A stretch of DNA of 9,883 bases from Robiginitomaculum sp. (GTDB lineage Bacteria; Pseudomonadota; Alphaproteobacteria; Caulobacterales; Maricaulaceae): assembly GCA_016765255.1 (NCBI GenBank), contig JAESQI010000361.1, forward strand, positions 1-9,883, read 5' to 3'. Below the pieces are notes generated by a model. That model made no database searches. It was not told where the DNA came from and saw only the letters and a list, made by a program, of their open reading frames with translations. The translations under genes and the position numbers were made by a program. Below, one piece after another: positions 1 to 6,135 of this stretch (position 1 is its first letter; each line of letters starts with the position of its first letter).

Positions 1-23
1 CTGAGCACACGCCGCGACGCAAA

Positions 24-50
24 CGAATTGGTATGTAATTACCCAATTCG
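24..50. other. Strong AT-rich hairpin near the left edge
   Basis: CGAATTG at 24-30 pairs with CAATTCG at 44-50, and GTA at 31-33 continues the stem with TAC at 40-42, leaving C43 bulged and a 6-nt loop. The stem is about 10 bp. Neither side carries a T-run, so it is not a standard intrinsic terminator. It could mark the end of a transcription unit lying to the left, or be part of a repeat. Its role is unknown. Confidence 0.4.
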
Positions 51-167
51 AAGGCGCATACATCTCCCTCCGCCTCAAACTTACATATGCTTGACGCCTA
101 AAACGGGGGGACAATTTCAATATAGATGAAGTCCAAAGGGCGTGGATAAGGTTTTATAAAAAAAATT

Positions 168-245
168 GTCATTCCAGCAAAGGCTGGAATCCGAAACACG
201 TTCACATGCGATTTGTGTCGGATCCCAGATCGAGTCTGGGATGAC
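168..245. repeat. Composite palindromic repeat, copy 1 (two facing hairpins)
   Basis: The left hairpin begins GTCATTCC and has an 8-bp perfect stem (171-178 with 183-190, loop AAAG), ending GGAATCC at 192. The right hairpin begins GGATCCC at 220, has an 8-bp perfect stem (222-229 with 235-242, 5-nt loop), and ends GGGATGAC at 245. The two hairpins are arranged head to head, so the whole 78-bp unit is bounded by GTCAT and ATGAC and encloses a 27-bp spacer. The design resembles the NIME/dRS3 mosaic repeats of Neisseria and similar short intergenic palindromes of other proteobacteria. This is an analogy of structure, not a family assignment. Confidence 0.75.
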
Positions 246-276
246 AGGGGTTAGGAGGAAGCGACCCCACTCCCCC

Positions 277-363
277 GTCATGCCCGCCCTTGTGGCGGGT
301 ATCCATGCTGCGAAAATATTCACTGCTATAGTCGTGGATACCCCACACAGGGTGGGGTATGAC
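277..363. repeat. Composite palindromic repeat, copy 2 (two facing hairpins)
   Basis: This unit has the same plan as 168-245 with a different stem sequence. The left hairpin starts GTCATGCC at 277 and has a 9-bp stem (280-288 with 294-302, one G-T pair), ending in TATCC at 304. The right hairpin starts GGATACCCC at 336 and has a perfect 9-bp stem (338-346 with 352-360), ending TATGAC at 363. The spacer between the hairpins is about 31 bp. Stem bases differ from copy 1 while the GTCAT and GGAT ends are kept, so the structure and ends are conserved more than the stem sequence. The right hairpin lies 10 nt past the stop codon of the BON-domain gene and may protect or delimit the 3' end of that mRNA; no U-run follows it. 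Confidence 0.75.
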
Positions 364-372
364 GGGGGAATT

Positions 373-1326
373 TTACTTAATCAGGATTGGCACCCATTTC
401 GCGCCGTCAAACTTTACGGGTACCATTTCACCTGTTGTCGGGTCGAGCATATAGGGGGCGCTTTCGATTACGGAAACGGCTTCGCCTGGTGTGCCAACTC
501 GGTTTGTGCCTAAAAATTGATCGGACGGAAACGCGTCTGGGTTATAAGGAATTGGGACGGCCCCTTCGGGGATTTCAACACGTTTGCCAGTTTGTGGATC
601 GAGATAATATGGCTCGCCGCTCTCGATCGCGTCAGAATCTAAAATTGTTGTTTGTGGTGTATAATTGCCAATAGGCGGTAAGTTTACAGCCCCTCTATTG
701 CTTGCGCTTTCGCTTGGCTGGCCGTTATATCCGGGCCCTGTGGCAGTATGGGCCGAGCTATCTCCAAACACCCGAGCATATGATATCACTTCTTTGGTGC
801 CGCGTGTGGTGCTGGCAATATGAGCGGCGAGAGCCAGTTCCTCAGGCGTACGCGCAATGCCCATAATATAGACAATTCCGTTTTGTACTTCGATGCCAAA
901 ATTGCGCGCTTTCACTTCTTTGGTGGCAACAAGGCGGGCTCGAATAGATTGATTTAAATAACCATCTTTAATGTTTCTAATTTGGCCTTGGCCCTCTTTA
1001 ATAAATATTTCGTTGCCGACTTGCAAAACACGGTCAGCAGACCACGCAATGCGCTCGGCCTCTATGCGGTCTTCGGTACGCGGCACATTGCCAGATAACA
1101 AGACAATTCCTTCGGCCACATCAATGTCGACACCAGTCAGGGAAAATCCGGCGGCGCGGCGCATGCGGGCCCGAATAGCGCGGTGGGCGCTCACATCATT
1201 AAGCGAGCGGGAAACACTACGTTCATCCCCTTTTTTAACGCCCGCAGTGGCGACAGCGCAGCCAGAAGAAGTGAGGAGGCCGGCCCCGAATACGGCAGAT
1301 GAGAGGATCATGGTTAATGTTTTCAT
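373..1326 (-). CDS. Double BON-domain envelope protein (probable lipoprotein)
   Basis: The product is 317 aa. Its N-terminus has a short basic start, a hydrophobic stretch (residues 5-18) and Cys23 preceded by LTSSG, which suggests a lipoprotein signal, although Ser at -3 is not the classic lipobox residue. Two BON domains follow (about 48-110 and 124-188); each contains the usual hydrophobic strand, Asn/Gly turn and strand (VAEGIVLLSGNV; VQNGIVYIMGIA). Such pairs occur in OsmY and in the outer-membrane lipoprotein DolP (YraP), which bind phospholipid and help maintain the envelope. The tail from about 190 is low-complexity, rich in Pro, Gly, Ser and Thr, and ends with two copies of a PYxLDPxTG motif (238-259 and 290-314), so the protein is longer than DolP (about 190 aa). 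No clear Shine-Dalgarno site precedes ATG 1326, but an in-frame stop just upstream fixes this start. It is divergent from the DUF2794 gene. The exact role is inferred. Confidence 0.85.
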   Translation of the reverse strand: MKTLTMILSSAVFGAGLLTSSGCAVATAGVKKGDERSVSRSLNDVSAHRAIRARMRRAAGFSLTGVDIDVAEGIVLLSGNVPRTEDRIEAERIAWSADRVLQVGNEIFIKEGQGQIRNIKDGYLNQSIRARLVATKEVKARNFGIEVQNGIVYIMGIARTPEELALAAHIASTTRGTKEVISYARVFGDSSAHTATGPGYNGQPSESASNRGAVNLPPIGNYTPQTTILDSDAIESGEPYYLDPQTGKRVEIPEGAVPIPYNPDAFPSDQFLGTNRVGTPGEAVSVIESAPYMLDPTTGEMVPVKFDGAKWVPILIK

Positions 1327-1399
1327 AAGAGCTAAATACGCCCATCCCCTTACTTAAAGGTTACCAAATGACGGGTTATTTGTGAGAAAATGGTAAGGT

Positions 1400-1427
1400 T
1401 TGACATTGCGATATTGTTCGCTATTTT
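1400..1427 (+). promoter_or_regulatory. Candidate promoter of the DUF2794 gene, possibly leaderless
   Basis: A perfect TTGACA at 1400-1405 is followed after 16 nt by TATTTT at 1422-1427. Transcription from it would start about 6-8 nt after the -10 box, at or next to ATG 1433, giving an mRNA with almost no 5' leader. No Shine-Dalgarno sequence lies before this ATG, which fits. The assignment rests on pattern only. Confidence 0.45.
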
Positions 1428-1432
1428 AACCT

Positions 1433-1783
1433 ATGAGCGCAAAAATCATTCCCATACCCCAAAGGAAACGACACAATACAACACCTTGGGTCGCTTTTCA
1501 CCGCCTCGAATTAGGTCTGATCCTCAATGTATATGGACATATGGTCAGCCTCGGGCTTTGGCGGGATTACGCCATTGACATGCTGCAAGGTGAAGCGGTG
1601 TTTTCCATTTACCGCCGAGCCTCAGAGCAGCCGCTTTACCAAATATACAAACGCCCGCATATGCGCGCCAAACAAGGACAATACAGCGTCATTGCGCCTG
1701 GCGGCCTGATCTTAAAACGCGGCGCAGATTTGAAAACAGTCTTGCGGGTATTTGATAAGCAGAGGCTAAAAACCCTGTCTTAA
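1433..1783 (+). CDS. DUF2794 family protein
   Basis: The product is 116 aa with no signal peptide or membrane segment, so it is probably cytoplasmic. The sequence matches the pattern I know for DUF2794, a short family conserved in alphaproteobacteria: an N-terminal basic lead, then VAFHRLELGLILNVYG (about 20-35), WRDYAID (43-49), AVFSIYRRASEQPLYQIYKRP (55-75), a QGQYSV block (81-86), GGLILKRG (90-97) and a C-terminal VLRVFDK. Length is typical of the family. Function is unknown; basic and aromatic residues are frequent but no catalytic motif stands out. The start at ATG 1433 leaves the expected 15-20 residues before the conserved block. There is no ribosome-binding site, and a promoter lies directly upstream. 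The met operon promoter begins about 24 nt after its stop, so the two units are probably separate, although read-through is possible. Confidence 0.88.
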   Translation: MSAKIIPIPQRKRHNTTPWVAFHRLELGLILNVYGHMVSLGLWRDYAIDMLQGEAVFSIYRRASEQPLYQIYKRPHMRAKQGQYSVIAPGGLILKRGADLKTVLRVFDKQRLKTLS

Positions 1784-1806
1784 AACAAGTCTTCGTAGAA
1801 AAAGCC

Positions 1807-1835
1807 TTGACGCGCACAGATTTACCCATCATGTT
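1807..1835 (+). promoter_or_regulatory. Candidate promoter of the methionine operon
   Basis: TTGACG at 1807-1812 matches the well-conserved alphaproteobacterial -35 element. A 17-nt spacer leads to CATGTT at 1830-1835, a poor -10 match. A start around 1841-1843 would place the first transcribed bases exactly at the 5' strand of riboswitch helix P1, which is the main support for this placement. Confidence 0.45.
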
Positions 1836-1838
1836 GCC

Positions 1839-1961
1839 CTCACTCATTAAGACCAGTGGAGGGATAGGCCCTTTGAAGCTGGAGCAACCCCGAAAGGCGT
1901 AAAGCCGGTCGGTAAGGTGCTAAGTCCTACGGCGGTTTTTAACCAACGGAAAATGAGGGAG
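1839..1961 (+). promoter_or_regulatory. SAM-I (S-box) riboswitch
   Basis: This leader RNA should bind S-adenosylmethionine. The conserved core strings are visible: GTGGAGGGA (1857), GGCCC (1867), TGAAG (1874), GCAACC (1884) and AAGGTGCTAA (1914). The helices fold as in the family: P1 CTCATT 1843-1848 with AATGAG 1952-1957; P2 CCAG 1853-1856 with CTGG 1879-1882, then a kink-turn and GGG 1861-1863 with CCC 1869-1871; P3 CCGA 1890-1893 with TCGG 1909-1912 plus GGC/GCC; a short P4 GGTT 1934-1937 with AACC 1941-1944. The loop of P2 (TAGG 1865-1868) pairs with CCTA 1926-1929, the pseudoknot of SAM-I. Most known examples use CTGG/CCAG here, so the paired change supports the fold. It precedes a complete methionine operon, which agrees with the ligand. 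I cannot separate SAM-I from the close SAM-I/IV variant with certainty. Confidence 0.92.
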
Positions 1962-1990
1962 AAGGCAAGCGCCTTCATTTCCTTATTTCC
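1961..1990 (+). terminator. Riboswitch expression platform: terminator-like hairpin
   Basis: GAAGGC 1961-1966 pairs with GCCTTC 1971-1976 over an AAGC loop, followed by the U-rich but interrupted tail ATTTCCTTATTTCC. A competing helix is possible: GGAAAATGAGG at 1948-1958, which includes the 3' strand of P1, can pair with CCTTCATTTCC at 1972-1982 with one bulge per strand. Thus SAM-bound P1 would leave the terminator arm free, while without SAM the competing pairing would break the hairpin. The imperfect U-tract makes strong termination uncertain. Confidence 0.55.
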
Positions 1991-2019
1991 ATATGCCCCA
2001 AGACTAGCCCCACAATATT

Positions 2020-2023
2020 AGGG
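2020..2023 (+). promoter_or_regulatory. Ribosome-binding site choosing the metX start
   Basis: AGGG lies 2 nt before ATG 2026 but 8 nt before the in-frame ATG 2032. Normal spacing favours the second ATG as the true start. Confidence 0.5.
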
Positions 2024-2031
2024 ATATGCTG

Positions 2032-3006
2032 ATGGCATATGATGTTGAGATTTGTTTAGGTGACCATGTTTTGGAACGTGGGGACACGCTTGAAAACGAC
2101 ATGGTTCAGGGGCGGCTTTACGGCAAAGCGGGCGCGCCTGTGATTGTCATTCCGGGCGGTATCTCGGCGTCTCGGTTTATAGCCGACGAGCGCCCATCAG
2201 GTGCGCAGACTGGTGATAATTGGTGGTCGGAACTTGTTTATGCAGGTGGGCCGATTGATCTGAACTATTATCAGGTTTTGGGGTTAGATTTGGCTCCGTG
2301 CGGTGCCAACGCAAAGAGACACCTCACCATCACTACACATGATCAAGCGAGAAGACTATCTGCATTGCTTACCTATTTAAACATTGATAAAGTTCACACG
2401 ATAATTGGCACAAGTTATGGAGGCATGGTGGCGCTTGCCTTTGCCGCTCTTTACCCAGACAAGCTAGAAAAAATGTGTGTATTGGGCGCAAGCCACCGTC
2501 CCTTTCCTATGGGCGTTGGGGTGCGCGGTATTCAAAGGCGCATCATTGAGTTTGCCTGTGAATGTGGTCGTCCCGAGGACGGGTTAAAACTGGCAAGGCA
2601 ATTGGCCATGACTACGTACAGATCAGCGGAAGAATTTTCAGGTAGGTTTGACGCAGAGCCTATAGAGGGCAATCCTAATGGATTTGATGTGGGAAACTAC
2701 CTACAGGCTTGCGGGGAAAAATACCCGGACGCCATGCCTGTTGAGAGATTTATGGCTCTGTCTCAATCCATTGATTTGCATAGAATTGATCCTGCAAAAA
2801 TCACCACGCCAACATTACTCATTGCAACAAATTCAGATCAATTGGCCCCCCCGTCTGAAATTAAAGCCCTACACCGCGCCTTGGCGGGGCCATCGGAAAT
2901 GGTGGTGATTGAGTCCATTTTTGGTCATGATTCGTTTTTAAAAGAATGCGAAATTCTTGGCCCGCTATTGGCAAATTCCATTTCGAGAGTTTGTCGTGCC
3001 GCGTAA
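2032..3006 (+). CDS. metX: Homoserine O-acyltransferase (MetX family)
   Basis: The product is an alpha/beta-hydrolase-fold enzyme that transfers an acyl group from acetyl-CoA or succinyl-CoA to the hydroxyl of homoserine, the first committed step to methionine. With ATG 2032 it has 324 aa, slightly short for the family (about 340-380). The catalytic triad can be read: nucleophile Ser128 in GTSYGGM, Asp269 in ATNSDQL, His299 in FGHDSFL. Other family marks are VIPGGIS (39-45), the IQRRIIEFA helix (167-175) and TTYRSAEEFSGRF (194-206). It opens the operon directly behind the SAM riboswitch and overlaps metB. The neighbouring MetB is very close to the enzyme that uses O-succinylhomoserine in E. 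coli, so this MetX may be a succinyl- rather than acetyltransferase; this is inference, since the family includes both. An alternative start is ATG 2026. Confidence 0.9.
   Translation: MAYDVEICLGDHVLERGDTLENDMVQGRLYGKAGAPVIVIPGGISASRFIADERPSGAQTGDNWWSELVYAGGPIDLNYYQVLGLDLAPCGANAKRHLTITTHDQARRLSALLTYLNIDKVHTIIGTSYGGMVALAFAALYPDKLEKMCVLGASHRPFPMGVGVRGIQRRIIEFACECGRPEDGLKLARQLAMTTYRSAEEFSGRFDAEPIEGNPNGFDVGNYLQACGEKYPDAMPVERFMALSQSIDLHRIDPAKITTPTLLIATNSDQLAPPSEIKALHRALAGPSEMVVIESIFGHDSFLKECEILGPLLANSISRVCRAA
2985..2989 (+). promoter_or_regulatory. Ribosome-binding site supporting the GTG start of metB
   Basis: GAGAG lies 6 nt before GTG 2996, inside the end of metX. This favours GTG over the TTG codon at 2957, which has no good site before it. 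Confidence 0.4.
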
Positions 3007-4165
3007 TGCCCCTCTGCATAATGCCAGTATTTGTGTCAGCTCACAGATTGGCAATGACAGTGTCTACGGCGCAGTCACGCCGCCGCTTTATCTATCCTCT
3101 ACCTATAAGTTCAAAGCTTTGGACGGGATGGGAAAATATGATTATGGACGCGGCGGCAATCCTAATCGCGACGCGCTTGCAATCACGGTCGCAGATATGG
3201 AAGGGGGAAAAGGCGCCGTTGTTACATCGTCGGGCATGGCGGCTATTGATTTGGTTTTAAATTTACTCCCGCCAAATGCCTTGGTTATTGCGCCTCATGA
3301 TTGTTACGGCGGCACACACAGATTACTCAAATCGCGTCAAAGCCAAGGGCGGATACGGGTACTCTTTATCAATCAGAATAGTGAACGCGCTCTTGAGCGG
3401 GCCTTGGACGAAAAACCTGCACTTGTTTTTATTGAAACTCCCAGCAATCCATTGATGCGGGTTTACGATATACAAGCCTTGTCGAGTGCGGCCCATAAAG
3501 TGGGTGCATTGGTGGTGTGTGATAACACTTTCCTGTCGCCTGCCCGTCAACACCCTTTGAAGTTGGGCGCGGATATTGTCGTGCATTCTTCGACCAAATA
3601 TATCAATGGGCATAGCGATGTGGTCGGTGGGATTGTTGTTGCCAAAGACGAAGCAATGGCCGAGCAGCTTGCGTGGTGGGCAAATTGCACAGGGGTGACG
3701 GGCGCGCCCTTTGATAGTTTTCTCACATTACGCGGCCTTCGAACCCTGCATGCCCGTATGGACGCACAAGAAACCAATGCCCAAAAAATCGCCGAATTTT
3801 TACATGATCATGACTTCGTCTCCAAAGTCTATTATCCAGGTCTTAAATCAGACGCAGGATATGATCTTGCTCAAAAGCAACAAAGCGGCCCCGGTGCTAT
3901 GTTAAGTTTCGAACTTAGCTGTGACAGGGACGGGGTCGGGCGTTTTCTCGCACATACATCTTTGTTTCAATTCGCCGAAAGCTTGGGGGGAACCGAAAGC
4001 CTGATTTGTCATCCAGCCAGTATGACCCACCGAGCTATGAGTGCGGAGGCACGTAAATTAGCGGGCATTTCTGAGACTTTAATTCGCTTGTCGGTAGGTC
4101 TTGAACATAGTAATGACCAGCTGGCTGAACTTTCCCATTACTTTCAAAATCTATCCAAACAATGA
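2996..4165 (+). CDS. metB: Cystathionine gamma-synthase
   Basis: This PLP enzyme joins an O-acylhomoserine with cysteine to give cystathionine. With GTG 2996 it has 389 aa, against 386 in E. coli MetB. TTG 2957 would add 13 residues that lie wholly inside metX and have no counterpart, so I prefer GTG. Lys201 in SSTKYINGHSDVVGG is the PLP Schiff-base residue. Also visible are GRGGNPNRD (52-60), the PLP phosphate-binding SSGMAAIDL (78-86), APHDCYGG (99-106), the CDNTFLSPA segment (175-183), WWANCTGVTG and the late AESLGGTESLICHPASMTH block. From memory these blocks resemble E. coli MetB almost residue for residue, pointing to trans-sulfuration with O-succinylhomoserine rather than direct sulfhydrylation. 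The start overlaps metX by 11 nt. No metC is in the window. MetZ-type sulfhydrylase activity remains an alternative. Confidence 0.92.
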   Translation: MPRNAPLHNASICVSSQIGNDSVYGAVTPPLYLSSTYKFKALDGMGKYDYGRGGNPNRDALAITVADMEGGKGAVVTSSGMAAIDLVLNLLPPNALVIAPHDCYGGTHRLLKSRQSQGRIRVLFINQNSERALERALDEKPALVFIETPSNPLMRVYDIQALSSAAHKVGALVVCDNTFLSPARQHPLKLGADIVVHSSTKYINGHSDVVGGIVVAKDEAMAEQLAWWANCTGVTGAPFDSFLTLRGLRTLHARMDAQETNAQKIAEFLHDHDFVSKVYYPGLKSDAGYDLAQKQQSGPGAMLSFELSCDRDGVGRFLAHTSLFQFAESLGGTESLICHPASMTHRAMSAEARKLAGISETLIRLSVGLEHSNDQLAELSHYFQNLSKQ

Positions 4166-4172
4166 GTATATT

Positions 4173-5078
4173 ATGACACTGTCTTCTGGCCAAAAAAATA
4201 CACAAGTTCATGAAAAGTCCAGACTTAGGATTAGCTTTGAATTTTTCCCGCCTAAAACCGATAAAATGCAAGATAACCTCTGGACGAGTATAAAAAAATT
4301 GGAAACTCTTGTGCCTGATTTTGTCTCTGTTACCTACGGGGCAGGGGGGTCAACCCGCGAACGTGCGCACGAAACTGTTGCAAAAATTGTCAACAGGACA
4401 AATATCAATGCGGCGGCTCATTTGACATGTGTGGGCGCGAGCAAGGGCGAGATAGACGATATAGCCCGCGCCTATTGGGACGTTGGTGTGCGCCATATGG
4501 TTGCTCTGCGCGGCGATCCAACGGACGGGATTGGTGCTGGGTATATACCCACCCCAAATGGATATGCTTATAGTAATGATTTGATTGCGGGACTACGCAA
4601 TGTTGCTCCTTTTGATATTTCTGTTAGCGCTTACCCAGAACGCCATCCCGAGAGCCAAAACTGGGATGTAGAAATTGATAATCTCAAACGCAAAATTGAC
4701 GCTGGGGCGACGCGGGCCATTACCCAGTTTTTCTTCGAGGCAGACACATTTCTGCGTTTTCAAGACAAGGCAACAGACGCGGGGATCAACATTCCAATCA
4801 TTCCAGGCTTGATGCTACAACCCAATTACAAGGGCATAAAACGCATGAGCGAAATGTGCAAAATCAACGTGCCAAATTGGTATCATGATTTATTTGCAGG
4901 CCTTGATGATGACCCCGCCACGCGGCAACTTTTAGCGGCGTCCACCGCTGCCAAACTAGCCCGTTCTTTGCAAAAACGCGGGGTGCGGCATTTTCACTTT
5001 TACACCCTGAACAAAGCTGATCTTGCCTTTATGGTGTGTAAAATACTGGGTGTTCAACCCACATCTCACGAGGCATAA
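4173..5078 (+). CDS. metF: Methylenetetrahydrofolate reductase
   Basis: This FAD enzyme reduces 5,10-methylene-THF to 5-methyl-THF, the methyl donor for methionine synthase. The product has 301 aa with ATG 4173, close to E. coli MetF (296). An upstream in-frame ATG at 4101 would add 24 residues overlapping metB and has no counterpart in the family, so it is rejected. Conserved parts in order are SFEFFPPKT with catalytic Glu23 (21-29), SVTYGAGGSTRER (52-64), HLTCVGAS (83-90), ALRGDPTDG with the FAD-contacting Asp115 (111-119), ISVSAYPERHPES, the DAGATRAITQFFFEAD core, IPGLMLQPNYKG, and HFHFYTLNKADL near the end. The fold is a single TIM barrel without the C-terminal regulatory domain of eukaryotic enzymes, as expected in bacteria. 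It begins 7 nt after metB and abuts the next gene. The ribosome-binding site is weak (TGAG at 4163), suggesting translational coupling. Confidence 0.95.
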   Translation: MTLSSGQKNTQVHEKSRLRISFEFFPPKTDKMQDNLWTSIKKLETLVPDFVSVTYGAGGSTRERAHETVAKIVNRTNINAAAHLTCVGASKGEIDDIARAYWDVGVRHMVALRGDPTDGIGAGYIPTPNGYAYSNDLIAGLRNVAPFDISVSAYPERHPESQNWDVEIDNLKRKIDAGATRAITQFFFEADTFLRFQDKATDAGINIPIIPGLMLQPNYKGIKRMSEMCKINVPNWYHDLFAGLDDDPATRQLLAASTAAKLARSLQKRGVRHFHFYTLNKADLAFMVCKILGVQPTSHEA

Positions 5079-6131
5079 ATGAGCATTTGGAAAAAAATTG
5101 AACTCTCAATGCGAGAGCGTGTCCTGATTTTGGACGGGGCTATGGGAACTATGTTGCAAGGTTTAAAATTAACCGAGGATGATTTTCGTGGACAAAAATT
5201 TGCGCAATGGCCGAGTCCTGTGCAAGGTAATAATGACCTTTTGAGTATCACAAAACCAGAGGCTATTCGCGCTGTGCATGATCAGTTTTTTAGAGTGGGG
5301 GCAGACTTTATCGAGACCAACACTTTTAACGCCAATTCCATTAGCCAAGCCGATTACGGTTTGCAAGACCATGCGGACGATATTGCAATGGCCGCCGCAA
5401 AAATCGCACGTGAAATCGCGGATGAGTGGACGGCGAAAACGCCTGAAAAACCTCGCGCCGTTTTGGGAGCGTTAGGGCCGCTGAGTAAAACCTTATCTTT
5501 ATCTCCAAAGGTAGAAGACCCGGGCTATCGGGCCGTTAGTTTTGACGAAGTCGTAGAGGCTTACCGATCACAAGCCTTAGCCATGTTTGATCATATCGAC
5601 GGGTTTTTGATTGAAACCGTCTTTGATACACTCAATTGCAAGGCCGCGATTTACGCCGTCAAAGACGTATTTTCAACAAAGGGCCACGAAATTCCACTAC
5701 TAATTTCGGGCACGATTACCGATAAATCTGGCCGTACTCTGTCTGGCCAAACCACGGAAGCTTTCTGGACTTCGATAGCCCACGCCAAGCCCTTTGCAGT
5801 CGGGCTTAATTGCGCGCTTGGTGCGGAGGAACTTCGCCCCTATGTGCAAGCGCTTTCCAAAATTTCAGACACCTATGTGATGGCTTATCCCAATGCAGGT
5901 CTACCAAATGCGTTTGGGGAATATGACCAAGACGCAGACGAAATGGCAGGCTTGGTCAAGGAATGGGCCGATGAAGGTTTTGTCAATATCCTCGGCGGAT
6001 GTTGTGGTTCCACCCCAGAGCATATTCAGATGATCGCCGACGCCGTAGAAGGTATGGCCCCGCGCAACCCGCCAAAAATAGAGCCCGCCTTGCGATTGTC
6101 AGGCTTAGAGCCCTTTGCATTAACAGGATAA
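5079..6131 (+). CDS. metH: Methionine synthase, homocysteine-binding part (split MetH, N-terminal half)
   Basis: The product is 350 aa and consists only of the zinc-dependent homocysteine S-methyltransferase barrel, equal to the first module of E. coli MetH. Seen are LDGAMGTMLQ (18-27), the early loop QGNNDLLSITKP (49-60), IETNTFNANSI (78-88), GALGPLSKTLS (130-140), LIETVFDTLN (177-186), and the three zinc-binding cysteines Cys245 (GLNCALG) and Cys308-Cys309 (GGCCGST). It ends soon after the barrel, in the linker to the folate module. ATG 5079 directly follows the metF stop, with CGAGG 5 nt upstream. The barrel alone cannot make methionine from methyl-THF; it must act with the protein of the next gene, 4 nt downstream, which carries every other module. 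Split MetH of this kind has been annotated in some alphaproteobacteria. A betaine- or S-methylmethionine-dependent enzyme is less likely in this setting. Confidence 0.93.
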   Translation: MSIWKKIELSMRERVLILDGAMGTMLQGLKLTEDDFRGQKFAQWPSPVQGNNDLLSITKPEAIRAVHDQFFRVGADFIETNTFNANSISQADYGLQDHADDIAMAAAKIAREIADEWTAKTPEKPRAVLGALGPLSKTLSLSPKVEDPGYRAVSFDEVVEAYRSQALAMFDHIDGFLIETVFDTLNCKAAIYAVKDVFSTKGHEIPLLISGTITDKSGRTLSGQTTEAFWTSIAHAKPFAVGLNCALGAEELRPYVQALSKISDTYVMAYPNAGLPNAFGEYDQDADEMAGLVKEWADEGFVNILGGCCGSTPEHIQMIADAVEGMAPRNPPKIEPALRLSGLEPFALTG

Positions 6132-6135
6132 AAAC

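Noticed and set aside
1..63. Minus-strand open stretch of 21 codons from ATG 63 to the left edge, preceded by GGAGGGAG
   Set aside because: The spacing from the purine run to ATG 63 is very short, the run is only 63 nt, the peptide is not recognised, and it contains a strong hairpin. It could be the start of a gene lying to the left, but the window cannot show this.
336..363. Hairpin as intrinsic terminator of the BON gene
   Set aside because: Position is right but no U-run follows on the minus strand, and the same structure recurs as part of a paired repeat, so I list it as repeat.
117..513. Open frames on both strands across 117-513
   Set aside because: They translate the palindromic repeats and the antisense of the BON gene; no family resemblance or ribosome-binding site.
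2957..2995. TTG start for metB giving 402 aa
   Set aside because: It would add 13 residues encoded inside metX, lacks a ribosome-binding site, and exceeds the family length; GTG 2996 fits better.
4101..4172. Longer metF starting at ATG 4101
   Set aside because: The added 24 residues overlap the end of metB and do not match the start of MetF proteins; ATG 4173 is placed normally.
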